Of a stretch of 64,000 nt of DNA, positions 50,301 to 64,000 are shown in pieces. The translations under genes were made by a program, and so were the position numbers. Under the pieces are notes generated by a model. The model saw nothing but the letters and a program-made list of their open reading frames with translations. It was not told where the DNA came from and did not search any database. Source of the stretch: Siphonodentalium dalli (lineage: Eukaryota > Mollusca > Scaphopoda > Gadilida > Siphonodentaliidae); NCBI GenBank assembly GCA_032622095.1, contig CP136064.1:181818011-181882010 (forward strand). The letters are read 5' to 3'. Position 1 is the stretch's first letter, and every line of letters begins with the position of its first letter.

Positions 50301-53300
50301 TGATCACAATTTTACGCAATTCTAACTTCAAAACCGGATTACATCATGCATATATTGTACAATGAATTTATATGTGAAATGGCAAAGGGTGATATCACCC
50401 TTCCATGATCACAATTTTACCGATTAAAACTTAAAAACGGGATTACATCATGGATATATTGAACAATGAATTTATATGTGAAATGGCAAAGGGTGATATC
50501 ACCCTTCCATGATCACAATTTTACCGATTAAAACTTAAAAAACGGGATTACATCATGGATATATTGAACAATGAATTTATATGTGAAATGGCAAAGGGTG
50601 ATATCACCCTTCCATTATCACAATTTTACGGAATATAACTTCAAAACGGGATTACATAATGGATATATTGAACAATGAATTTATATGTGAAATGGCAAAG
50701 GATGATATCACACTTCCATGATCACAATTTTACGCAATTCTAACTTCAAAACGGGATTACATAATGGATATATTGAACAATGAATTGATATGTGAAATGG
50801 CAAAGGGTGATATCACCCTTCCATGATCACAATTTTACCGATTATAATTTCAAAACGGGATTACGTAATCAATATATTGTACAGTGAATTTATATGTGAA
50901 ATGGTAAAGGGTGATATCACCCTTCCAAGATCACAATTTTACGCGATCGAAACTTCAAAACGGGATTACATAATTGATATATTGTACAATGAATTTATAT
51001 GTGAAATGGCAAAGGGTGATATCACCCTTCCATGATCACAATTTTACTCGATTCAAACTCTTCAAAACGGGATTAGATTATGGACTTACTGTACATTGGA
51101 TTTATATGTGATATGGCAAAGGGTGATATCACCCTTCCATGACCACAATTTTACGCGATTCTAACTTCAAGACGGGAATACATCATGGATATATTGTACA
51201 GTACATATATATGTGATACTGGCAAAGGATGATGTCACCCTTCCATGACCACAATTGCAATTTTACGCGATTCAAACTTCAAAACGGGATTACATCATGG
51301 ACTTACTGTTCAATGGAAATATGTGATATGGCAAAGGGTGATATCACCCTTCCATGATCACAATTTTACGCGATTCAAACGTCAAAACGGGATTACATAA
51401 TGGATATATTTGTACAATGAATTTATATGTGAAATGGCAAAGGGTGATATCACCCTTCCATGATCACAATTTTACCGATTAAAACTTCAAAAACGGGATT
51501 ACATCATGGATATATTGAACAATGAATTTATATGTGAGATGGCAAAGGATGATATCACCCTTCCATGATCACAATTTTACGCGATTCTAACTTCAAAACC
51601 GGATTACATCATGGATATATTGAACAATGAATTTATATGTGAAATGGCAAAGGGTGATATCACCCTTCCATTATCACAATTTCACGGAATATAACTTCAA
51701 AACGGGATTACATAATGGATATATTGAACAATGAATTTATATGTGAAATGGCAAAGGATGATATCACCCTTCCATGATCACAATTTTACGCAATTCTAAC
51801 TTCAAAACCGGATTACATCATGCATATATTGTACAATGAATTTATATGTGAAATGGCAAAGGGTGATATCACCCTTCCATGATGACAATTTCACCGATTA
51901 AAACTTAAAAACGGGATTACATCATGGATATATTGAACAATGAATTTATATGTGAAATGGCAAAGGGTGATATCACCCTTCCATGATCACAATTTTACCG
52001 ATTATAACTTCAAAACGGGATTACATAATGGATATATTGAACAATGAATTTATATGTGAAATGGCAAAGGATGATATCACCCTTCCATGATCACAATTTT
52101 ATGCTATTCTAGCTTCAAAACCGGATTACATCATGGATATATTGTACAATGAATTTATATGTGAAATGGAAAAGGGTGATATCACCCTTCCATGATCACA
52201 ATTTTACCGATTAAAAACGGGATTACATCATGGATATATTGAACAACGAATTTATATGTGAAATGGCAAAGGGTGATATCACCCTTCCATGATCACAATT
52301 TTACCGATTATAACTTCAAAACGGGATTACATAATGGATATATTGAACAATGAATTGATATGTGAAATGGCAAAGGGTGATATCACCCTTCCATGATCAC
52401 AATTTTACCGATTATAATTTCAAAACGGGATTACGTAATCAATATATTGTACAGTGAATTTATATGTGAAATGGTAAAGGGTGATATCACCCTTCCAAGA
52501 TCACAATTTTACGCGATCGAAACTTCAAAACGGGATTACATAATTGATATATTGTACAATGAATTTATATGTGAAATGGCAAAGGGTGATATCACCCTTC
52601 CATGATCACAATTTTACTCGATTCAAACTTCAAAACGGGATTAGATTATGGACTTACTGTACAATTGATTTATATGTGATATGGCAAAGGGTGATATCAC
52701 CCTTCCATGACCACAATTTTACGCGATTCTAACTTCAAGACGGGAATACATCATGGATATATTGTACAGTACATATATATGTGATACTGGCAAAGGATGA
52801 TGTCACCCTTCCATGACCACAATTGCAATTTTACGCGATTCAAACTTCAAAACGGGATTACATCATGGACTTACTGTTCAATGGAAATATGTGATATGGC
52901 AAAGGGTGATATCACCCTTCCATGATCACAATTTTACGCGATTCAAACGTCAAAACGGGATTACATAATGGATATATTTGAACAATGAATTTATATGTGA
53001 AATGGCAAAGGGTGATATCACCCTTCCATGATCACAATTTTACCGATTAAAACTTCAAAAACGGGATTACATCATGGATATATTGAACAATGAATTTATA
53101 TGTGAGATGGCAAAGGATGATATCACCCTTCCATGATCACAATTTTACGCGATTCTAACTTCAAAACCGGATTACATCATGGATATATTGAACAATGAAT
53201 TTATATGTGAAATGGCAAAGGGTGATATCACCCTTCCATTATCACAATTTTACGGAATATAACTTCAAAACGGGATTACATAATGGATATATTGAACAAT

Positions 53301-56300
53301 GAATTTATATGTGAAATGGCAAAGGATGATATCACCCTTCCATGATCACAATTTTACGCAATTCTAACTTCAAAACCGGATTACATCATGCATATATTGT
53401 ACAATGAATTTATATGTGAAATGGCAAAGGGTGATATCACCCTTCCATGATCACAATTTTACCGATTATAACTTCAAAACGGGATTACATAATGGATATA
53501 TTGAACAATGAATTTATATGTGAAATGGCAAAGGATGATATCACCCTTCCATGATCACAATTTTATGCGATTCTAGCTTCAAAACCGGATTACATCATGG
53601 ATATATTGTACAATGAATTTATATGTGAAATGGAAAAGGGTGATATCACCCTTCCATGATCACAATTTTACCGATTAAAACTTAAAAACGGGATTACATC
53701 ATGGATATATTGAACAACGAATTTATATGTGAAATGGCAAAGGGTGATATCACCCTTCCATGATCACAATTTTACCGATTATAACTTCAAAACAGGATTA
53801 CATAATGGATATATTGAACAATGAATTGATATGTGAAATGGCAAAGGGTGATATCACCCTTCCATGATCACAATTTTACCGATTATAATTTCAAAACGGG
53901 ATTACGTAATCAATATATTGTACAGTGAATTTATATGTGAAATGGCAAAGGGTGATATCACCCTTCCAAGATCACAATTTTACGCGATTGAAACTTCAAA
54001 ACGGGATTACATAATTGATATATTGTACAATGAATTGATAGGTGAAATGGCAAAGGGTGATATCACCCTTCCATGATCACAATTTTACTCGATTCAAACT
54101 TCAAAACGGGATTAGATTATGGACTTATTGTACAATGGATTTATATGTGATATGGCAAAGGGTGATATCACCCTTCCATGACCACAATTTTACGCGATTC
54201 TAACTTCAAGACGGGAATACATCATGGATATATTGTACAGTAAATATATATGTGATACTGGCAAAGGATGATGTCACCCTTCCATGACCACAATTGCAAT
54301 TTTACGCGATTCAAACTTCAAAACGGGATTACATCATGGACTTACTGTTCAATGGAAATATGTGATATGGCAAAGGGTGATATCACCCTTCCATGATCAC
54401 AATTTTACGCGATTCAAACGTCAAAACGGGATTACATAATGGATATATTTGTACAATGAATTTATATGTGAAATGGCAAAGGGTGATATCACCCTTCCAT
54501 GATCACAATTTTACCGATTAAAACTTCAAAAACGGGATTACATCATAGATATATTGAACAATGAATTTATATGTGAGATGGCAAAGGATGATATTACCCT
54601 TCCATGATCACAATTTTACGCGATTCTAACTTCAAAACCGGATTATATCATGCATATATTGTACAATGAATTTATATGTGAAATGGCAAGGGGTGATATC
54701 ACCCTTCCATGATCACAATTTTACCGATTAAAACTTAAAAACGGGATTACATCATGGATATATTGAACAATGAATTTATATGTGAAATGGCAAAGGGTGA
54801 TATCACCCTTCCATGATCACAATTTTACCGATTATAACTTCAAAACGGGATTACATAATGGATATATTGAACAATGAATTTATATGTGAAATGGCAAAGG
54901 ATGATATCACCCTTCCATGATCACAATTTTATGCGATTCTAGCTTCAATACCGGATTACATCATGGATATATTGTACAATGAATTTATATGTGAAATGGC
55001 AAAGGGTGATATCACCCTTCCATGATCACGATTTTACCGATTAAAACTTAAAAACGGGATTACATCATGGATATATTGAACAACGAATTTATATGTGAAA
55101 TGGCAAAGGGTGATATCACCCTTCCATGATCACAATTTTACCGATTATAACTTCAAAACGGGATTACATAATGGATATATTGAACAATGAATTGATATGT
55201 GAAATGGCAAAGGGTGATATCACCCTTCCATGATCACAATTTTACCGATTATAATTTCAAAACGGGATTACATAATCAATATATTGTACAGTGAATTTAT
55301 ATGTGAAATGGCAAAGGGTGATATCACCCTTCCAAGATCACAATTTTACGTGATTGAAACTTTAAAACGGGATTACATAATTGATATATTGTACAATGAA
55401 TTTATATGTGAAATGGCAAAGGGTGATATCACCCTTCCATGATCACAATTTTACTCGATTCAAACTTCAAAACGGGATTAGATCATGGACTTACTGTACA
55501 ATGGATTTATATGTGATATGGCAAAGGGTGATATCACCCTTCCATGACCACAATTTTACGCGATTCTAACTTCAAGACGGAATTACATCATGGATATATT
55601 GTACAGTAAATATATATGTGATACTGGCAAAGGATGATGTCACCCTTCCATGACCACAATTGCAATTTTACGCGATTCAAACTTCAAAACGGGATTGCAT
55701 CATGGACTTACTGTTCAATGGAAATATGTGATATGGCAAAGGGTGATATCACCCTTCCATGATCACAATTTTACGCGATTCAAACGTCAAAACGGGATTA
55801 CATAATGGATATATTTGTACAATGAATTTATATGTGAAATGGCAAAGGGTGATATCACCCTTCCATGATCACAATTTTACCGATTAAAACTTCAAAAACG
55901 GGATTACATCATGGATATATTGAACAATGAATTTATATGTGAAATGGCAAAGGGTGATATCACCCTTCCATTATCACAATTTTATGCGATTCTAGCTTCA
56001 AAACCGGATTACATCATGGATATATTGTACAATGAATTTATATGTGAAATGGAAAAGGGTGATATCACCCTTCCATGATCACAATTTTACCGATTAAAAC
56101 TTAAAAACGGGATTACATCATGGATATATTGAACAACGAATTTATATGTGAAATGGCAAAGGGTGATATCACCCTTCCATGATCACAATTTTACCGATTA
56201 TAACTTCAAAACGGGATTACATAATGGATATATTGAACAATGAATTGATATGTGAAATGGCAAAGGGTGATATCACCCTTCCATGATCACAATTTTACCG

Positions 56301-59300
56301 ATTATAATTTCAAAACGGGATTACATAATCAATATATTGTACAGTGAATTTATATGTGAAATGGCAAAGGGTGATATCACCCTTCCAAGATCACAATTTT
56401 ACGTGATTGAAACTTTAAAACGGGATTACATAATTGATATATTGTACAATGAATTTATATGTGAAATGGCAAAGGGTGATATCACCCTTCCATGATCACA
56501 ATTTTACTCGATTCAAACTTCAAAACGGGATTAGATCATGGACTTACTGTACAATGGATTTATATGTGATATGGCAAAGGGTGATATCACCCTTCCATGA
56601 CCACAATTTTACGCGATTCTAACTTCAAGACGGAATTACATCATGGATATATTGTACAGTAAATATATATGTGATACTGGCAAAGGATGATGTCACCCTT
56701 CCATGACCACAATTGCAATTTTACGCGATTCAAACTTCAAAACGGGATTGCATCATGGACTTACTGTTCAATGGAAATATGTGATATGGCAAAGGGTGAT
56801 ATCACCCTTCCATGATCACAATTTTACGCGATTCAAACGTCAAAACGGGATTACATAATGGATATATTTGTACAATGAATTTATATGTGAAATGGCAAAG
56901 GGTGATATCACCCTTCCATGATCACAATTTTACCGATTAAAACTTCAAAAACGGGATTACATCATGGATATATTGAACAATGAATTTATATGTGAAATGG
57001 CAAAGGGTGATATCACCCTTCCATTATCACAATTTTATGCGATTCTAGCTTCAAAACCGGATTACATCATGGATATATTGTACAATGAATTTATATGTGA
57101 AATGGAAAAGGGTGATATCACCCTTCCATGATCACAATTTTACCGATTAAAACTTAAAAACGGGATTACATCATGGATATATTGAACAACGAATTTATAT
57201 GTGACATGGCAAAGGGTGATATCACCCTTCCATGATCACAATTTTACCGATTAAAACTTAAAAACGGGATTACATCATGGATATATTGAATAATGAATTT
57301 ATATGTGAAATGGCAAAGGGTGATATCACCCTTCCATGATCACAATTTTACCGATTATAACTTCAAAACGGGATTACATAATGGATATATTGAACAATGA
57401 ATTTATATGTGAAATGGCAAAGGATGATATCACCCTTCCATGATCACAATTTTATGCGATTCTAGCTTCAAAACCGGATTACATCATGGATATATTGTAC
57501 AATGAATTTATATGTGAAATGGAAAAGGGTGATATCACCCTTCCATGATCACAATTTTACCGATTAAAACTTAAAAACGGGATTACATCATGGATATATT
57601 GAACAACGAATTTATATGTGACATGGCAAAGGGTGATTTCACCCTTCCATGATCACAATTTTACCGATTATAACTTCAAAACGGGATTACATAATGGATA
57701 TATTGAACAATGAATTGATATGTGAAATGGCAAAGGGTGATATCACCCTTCCATGATCACAATTTTACCGATTATAATTTCAAAACGGGATTACGTAATC
57801 AATATATTGTACAGTGAATTTATATGTGAAATGGCAAAGGGTGATATCACCCTTCCAAGATCACAATTTTACGCGATCGAAACTTCAAAACGGGATTACA
57901 TAATTGATATATTGTACAATGAATTTATATGTGAAATGGCAAAGGGTGATATCACCCTTCCATGATCACAATTTTACTCGATTCAAACTTCAAAACGGGA
58001 TTAGATTATGTACTTACTGTACAATGGATTTATATGTGATATGGCAAAGGGTGATATCACCCTTCCATGACCACAATTTTACGCCATATAAATCCATTGT
58101 ACAGTAAGTACATAATCTAATCCCGTTTTGAAGTTTGAATCGAGTAAAATTGTGATCATGGAAGGGTGATATCACCCTTTGCCATTTCACATATAAATTC
58201 ATTGTACAATATATCAATTATGTAATCCCGTTTTGAAGTTTCGATCGCGTAAAATTGTGATCTTGGAAGGGTGATATCACCCTTTGCCATTTCACATATA
58301 AATTCACTGTACAATATATTGATTACGTAATCCCGTTTTGAAATTATAATCGGTAAAATTGTGATCATGGAAGGGTGATATCACCCTTTGCCATTTCACA
58401 TATCAATTCATTGTTCAATATATCCATTATGTAATCCCGTTTTGAAGTTATAATCGGTAAAATTGTGATCATGGAAGGGTGAAATCACCCTTTGCCATGT
58501 CACATATAAATTCGTTGTTCAATATATCCATGATGTAATCCCGTTTTTAAGTTTTAATCGGTAAAATTGTGATCATGGAAGGGTGATATCACCCTTTTCC
58601 ATTTCACATATAAATTCATTGTACAATATATCCATGATGTAATCCGGTTTTGAAGCTAGAATCGCATAAAATTGTGATCATGGAAGGGTGATATCATCCT
58701 TTGCCATTTCACTTCAAGACGGGAATACATCATGGATATATTGTACAGTACATATATATGTGATACTGGCAAAGGATGATGTCACCCTTCCATGACCACA
58801 ATTGCAATTTTACGCGATTCAAACTTCAAAACGGGATTACATCATGGACTTACTGTTCAGTGGAAATATGTGATATGGCAAAGGGTGATATCACCCTTCC
58901 ATGATCACAATTTTACGCGATTCAAACGTCAAAACGGGATTACATAATGGATATATTTGTACAATGAATTTATATGTGAAAGGGTGATATCACCCTTCCA
59001 TGATCACAATTTTACCGATTAAAACTTCAAAAACGGGATTACATCATGGATATATTGAACAATGAATTTATATTTGAGATGGCAAAGGATGATATCACCC
59101 TTCCATGATCACAATTTTACGCGATTCTAACGTCAAAACCGGATTATATCATGCATATATTGTACAATGAATTTATATGTGAAATGGCAAAGGGTGATAT
59201 CACCCTTCCATGATCACAATTTTACCGATTAAAACTTAAAAACGGGATTACATCATGGATATATTGAACAATGAATTTATATGTGAAATGGCAAAGGGTG

Positions 59301-62300
59301 ATATCACCCTTCCATGATCACAATTTTACCGATTATAACTTCAAAACGGGATTACATAATGGATATATTGAACAATGAATTTATATGTGAAATGGCAAAG
59401 GATGATATCACCCTTCCATGATCACAATTTTATGCGATTCTAGCCTCAAAATCGGATTACATCATGGATATATTGTACAATGAATTTATATGTGAAATGG
59501 CAAAGGGTGATATCACCCTTCCATGATCACAATTTTTCCGATTAAAACTTAAAAACGGGATTACATCATGGATATATTGAACAATGAATTTATATGTGAA
59601 ATTGCAAAAGGTGATATTATACTTCCATTATCACAATTTTACCGAATATAACTTCAAAACGGGATTACATAATGGATATATTGAACAATGAATTTATATG
59701 TGAAATGGCAAAGGATGATATCACCCTTCCATGATCACAATTTTACGCGATTCAAACGTCAAAACGGGATTACATAATGGATATATTGTACAATGAATTT
59801 ATATGTGAAATGGCAAAGGGTGATATCACCCTTCCATGATCACAATTTTACCGATTAAAACTTAAAAAACGGGATTACATCATGGATATATTGAACAATG
59901 AATTTATATGTGAAATGGCAAAGGGTGATATCACCCTTCCATTATCACAATTTTACCGAATATAACTTCAAAACGGGATTACATAATGGATATATTGAAC
60001 AATGAATTTATATGTGAAATGGCAAAGGATGATATCACCCTTCCATGATCACAATTTTACGCAATTCTAACTTCAAAACCGGATTACATCATGCATATAT
60101 TGTACAATGAATTTATATGTGAAATGGCAAGGGGTGATATCACCGCTTCCATGATCACAATTTTACCGATTAAAACTTAAAAACGGGATTACATCATGGA
60201 TATATTGAACAATGAATTTATATGTGAAATGGCAAAGGGTGATATCACCCTTCCATGATCACAATTTTACCGATTATAACTTCAAAACGGGAATACATAA
60301 TGGATATATTGAACAATGAATTTATATGTGAAATGGCAAAGGATGATATCACCCTTCCATGATCACAATTTTATGCGATTCTAGCTTCAATACCGGATTA
60401 CATCATGGATATATTGTACAATGAATTTATATGTGAAATGGCAAAGGGTGATATCACCCTTCCATGATCACAATTTTACCGATTAAAACTTAAAAACGGG
60501 ATTACATCATGGATATATTGAACAACGAATTTATATGTGAAATGGCAAAGGGTGATATCACCCTTCCATGATCACAATTTTACCGATTATAACTACAAAA
60601 CGGGATTACATAATGGATATATTGAACAATGAATTGATATGTGAAATGGCAAAGGGTGATATCACCCTTCCATGATCACAATTTTACCGATTATAATTTC
60701 AAAACGGGATTACATAATCAATATATTGTACAGTGAATTTATATGTGAAATGGCAAAGGGTGATATCACCCTTCCAAGATTACAATTTTACGTGATTGAA
60801 ACTTTAAAACGGGATTACATAATTGATATATTGTACAATGAATTTATATGTGAAATGGCAAAGGGTGATATCACCCTTCCATGATCACAATTTTACTCGA
60901 TTCAAACTTCAAAACGGGATTAGATCATGGACTTACTGTACAATGGATTTATATGTGATATGGCAAAGGGTGATATCACCCTTCCATGACCACAATTTTA
61001 CGCGATTCTAACTTCAAGACGGAATTACATCATGGATATATTGTACAGTAAATATATATGTGATACTGGCAAAGGATGATGTCACCCTTCCATGACCACA
61101 ATTGCAATTTTACGCGATTCAAACTTCAAAACGGGATTACATCATGGACTTACTGTTCAATGGAAATATGTGATATGGCAAAGGGTGATATCACCCTTCC
61201 ATGATCACAATTTTACGCGATTCAAACGTCAAAACGGGATTACATAATGGATATATTTGTACAATGAATTTATATGTGAAATGGCAAAGGGTGATATCAC
61301 CCTTCCATGATCACAATTTTACCGATTAAAACTTCAAAAACGGGATTACATCATGGATATATTGAACAATGAATTTATATGTGAGATGGCAAAGGATGAT
61401 ATCACCCTTACATGATCACAATTTTACGCGATTCTAGCCTCAAAACCGGATTACATCATGGATATATTGTACAATGAATTTATATGTGAAATGGCAAAGG
61501 GTGATATCACCCTTCCATGATCACAATTTTACCGATTAAAACTTAAAAACGGGATTACATCATGGATATATTGAACAATGAATTTATATGTGAAATGGCA
61601 AAGGGTGATATCACCCTTCCAAGATCACAATTTTACGCGATTGAAACTTTAAAACGGGATTACATAATTGATATATTGTACAATGAATTTATATGTGAAA
61701 TGGCAAAGGGTGATATCACCCTTCCATGATCACAATTTAACTCGATTCAAACTTCAAAACGGGATTAGATCATGGACTTACTGTACAATGGATTTATATG
61801 TGATATGGCAAAGGGTGATATCACCCTTCCATGACCACAATTTTACGCGATTCTAACTTCAAGACGGGATTACATCATGGATATATTGTACAGTAAATAT
61901 ATATGTGATACTGGCAAAGGATGATGTCACCCTTCCATGACCACAATTGCAATTTTACGCGATTCAAACTTCAAAACGGGATTACATCATGGACTTACTG
62001 TTCAATGGAAATATGTGATATGGCAAAGGGTGATATCACCCTTCCATGATCACAATTTTACGCGATTCAAACGTCAAAACGGGATTACATAATGGATATA
62101 TTGAACAATGAATTTATATGTGAAATGGCAAAGGGTGATATCACCCTTCCATGATCACAATTTTACCGATTAAAACTTCAAAAACGGGATTACATCATGG
62201 ATATATTGAACAATGAATTTATATTTGAGATGGCAAAGGATGATATCACCCTTCCATGATCACAATTTTACGCGATTCTAACGTCAACACCGGATTATAT

Positions 62301-64000
62301 CATGCATATATTGTACAATGAATTTATATGTGAAATGGCAAAGGGTGATATCACCCTTCCATGATCACAATTTTACCGATTAAAACTTAAAAACGGGATT
62401 ACATCATGGATATATTGAACAATGAATTTATATGTGAAATGGCAAAGGGTGATATCACCCTTCCATGACCACAATTTTACCGATTATAACTTCAAAACGC
62501 GATTACATAATGGATATATTGAACAATGAATTTATATGTGAAATGGCAAAGGATGATATCACCCTTCCATGATCACAATTTTATGCGATTCTAGCCTCAA
62601 AACCGGATTACATCATGGATATATTGTACAATGAATTTATATGTGAAATGGCAAAGGGTGATATCACCCTTCCATGATCACAATTTTTCCGATTAAAACT
62701 TAAAAACGGGATTACATCATGGATATATTGAACAATGAATTTATATGTGAAATGGCAAAGGGTGATATTATACTTCCATTATCACAATTTTACCGAATAT
62801 AACTTCAAAACGGGATTACATAATGGATATATTGAACAATGAATTTATATGTGAAATGGCAAAGGATGATATCACCCTTCCATGATCACAATTTTACGCG
62901 ATTCAAACGTCAAAACGGGATTACATAATGAATATATTGTACAATGAATTTATATGTGAAATGGCAAAGGGTGATATCACCCTTCCATGATCACAATTTT
63001 ACCGATTAAAACTTAAAAACGGGATTACATCATGGATATATTGAACAATGAATTTATATGTGAAATGGCAAAGGGTGATATCACCCTTCCATTATCACAA
63101 TTTTACCGATTAAAACTTAAAAACGGGATTACATCATGGATATATTGAACAACGAATTTATATGTGAAATGGCAAAGGGTGATATCACACTTCCATGATC
63201 ACAATTTTACCGATTATAACTTCAAAATGGGAATACATAATGGATATATTGAACAATGAATTTATATGTGAAATGGCAAAGGATGATATCACCCTTCCAT
63301 GATCACAATTTTATGCGATTCTAGCTTCAATACCGGATTACATCATGGATATATTGTACAATGAATTTATATGTGAAATGGCAAAGGGTGATATCACCCT
63401 TCCATGATCACAATTTTACCGATTAAAACTTAAAAACGGGATTACATCATGGATATATTGAACAACGAATTTATATGTGAAATGGCAAAGGGTGATATCA
63501 CCCTTCCATGATCACAATTTTACCGATTATAACTACAAAACGGGATTACATAATGGATATATTGAACAATGAATTGATATGTGAAATGGCAAAGGGTGAT
63601 ATCACCCTTCCATGATCACAATTTTACCGATTATAATTTTAAAACGGGATTACATAATCAATATATTGTACAGTGAATTTATATGTGAAATGGCAAAGGA
63701 TGATATCACCCGTCCATGATCACAATTTTACGCAATTCTAACTTCAAAACCGGATTACATCATGCATATATTGTACAATGAATTTATATGTGAAATGGCA
63801 AGGGGTGATATCACCCTTCCATGATCACAATTTTACCGATTAAAACTTAAAAACGGGATTACACCATGGATATATTGAACAATGAATTTATATGTGAAAT
63901 GGCAAAGGGTGATATCACCCTTCCATGATCACAATTTTACCGATTATAACTTCAAAACGGGAATACATAATGGATATATTGAACAATGAATTTATATGTG
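35388..64000 (+). repeat. Satellite array, ~104.8-bp monomer, ~273 copies, open at the right edge
   Basis: The consensus monomer runs from 'tgatcacaattttac' through 'cgggattacat.atgg', 'atatattg.acaatgaattt' and 'atatgtgaaatggc' to an 18-bp palindrome AAGGGTGATATCACCCTT and 'cca'. Period is from spacing of the palindrome. The first monomers (35,388-35,700) are the most diverged, as expected at an array edge. Several monomer subtypes recur in a fixed order. Many apparent 62- and 70-codon open frames are by-products of the repeat, not genes. The array may be pericentromeric, centromeric or interstitial; the sequence does not decide. Confidence 0.95.
57409..58712. repeat. Inverted duplication inside the satellite (627-bp arms, 50-bp spacer)
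   Basis: 57,409-58,035 equals the reverse complement of 58,086-58,712, centred on 58,060.5. The array runs forward to ...ttttacgc at 58,084, then inverted sequence to 58,712, then forward again at ttcaagacggg. Relative to neighbouring repeats, 7 bp (gattcta) are lost and the net gain is 619 bp. Confidence 0.92.

Noticed and set aside
36148-61856. Dozens of repeated 62-70-codon open frames in the satellite
   Set aside because: They follow the 104.8-bp period, span two monomers in shifted frames, start and stop at repeat variants, and occur on the other strand in the inverted block. They are repeat by-products.
35388-64000. CRISPR-like array
   Set aside because: The whole monomer repeats with scattered variants; there are no unique spacers, and the sequence is clearly eukaryotic.
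35388-64000. CENP-B box in the 'cttcaaaacggga' part of the monomer
   Set aside because: The spacing between TTC and CGGG is wrong and the essential TTCG is absent in the consensus.

Overview
The window is animal genomic DNA: AT-rich, intron-rich and dense in transposons. The repeat style points to a mollusc, most likely a bivalve. That style includes Helitron-like elements carrying 120-180 bp tandem units and ending in hairpins, TTAA-flanked MITEs, a hAT pseudogene and a Ty3/Gypsy fragment. The organism is an inference; nothing here names a species.

Positions 7,058-30,228, minus strand, hold one apparently intact host gene: a five-exon homologue of MAIP1 (m-AAA protease-interacting protein 1, mitochondrial). 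All introns are GT-AG, the phases agree, and the joined coding sequence is 777 bp (258 residues). Its ~22.4 kb of introns are largely transposon. Intron 4 holds a hAT transposase pseudogene (8.86-11.26 kb) and two tandem-unit elements. Intron 3 holds a 5.05 kb fold-back element (13,941-18,990) inserted into an older tandem repeat, a hairpin-ended tandem-unit element and a Helitron-like element. Intron 2 holds small hairpin MITEs. Intron 1 holds a nested repeat cluster and two terminal-inverted-repeat elements, one ending about 10 bp from the exon 1 splice donor. Positions 1-7,057 are flank and repeats, several shared with intron 1.

Positions 30,913-34,365 (minus) are the 3' half of a decayed Gypsy-type LTR retrotransposon: RNase H, integrase, an open 314-codon reading frame in the env position, a polypurine tract and a 3' LTR. 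The extra frame combines a U1-type C2H2 zinc finger with arginine/serine-rich 16-residue repeats, and its ATG directly follows a good splice acceptor. This is the most unusual coding feature in the window.

An AT-rich dyad-filled stretch (34.37-35.04 kb) separates the truncated retroelement from a satellite array that runs from about 35,388 past the right edge (28.6 kb, roughly 273 monomers of about 104.8 bp). Most monomers carry an 18-bp perfect palindrome or a one-base variant of it. The array has variable-length higher-order repeats anchored by a four-monomer cassette, kilobase-scale internal duplications (offsets 4,513, 11,843 and 20,230 bp), and one inverted duplication (57,409-58,712) whose breakpoints can be read to the base. 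No bacterial-type genes, CRISPR arrays, rRNA or tRNA genes were seen.
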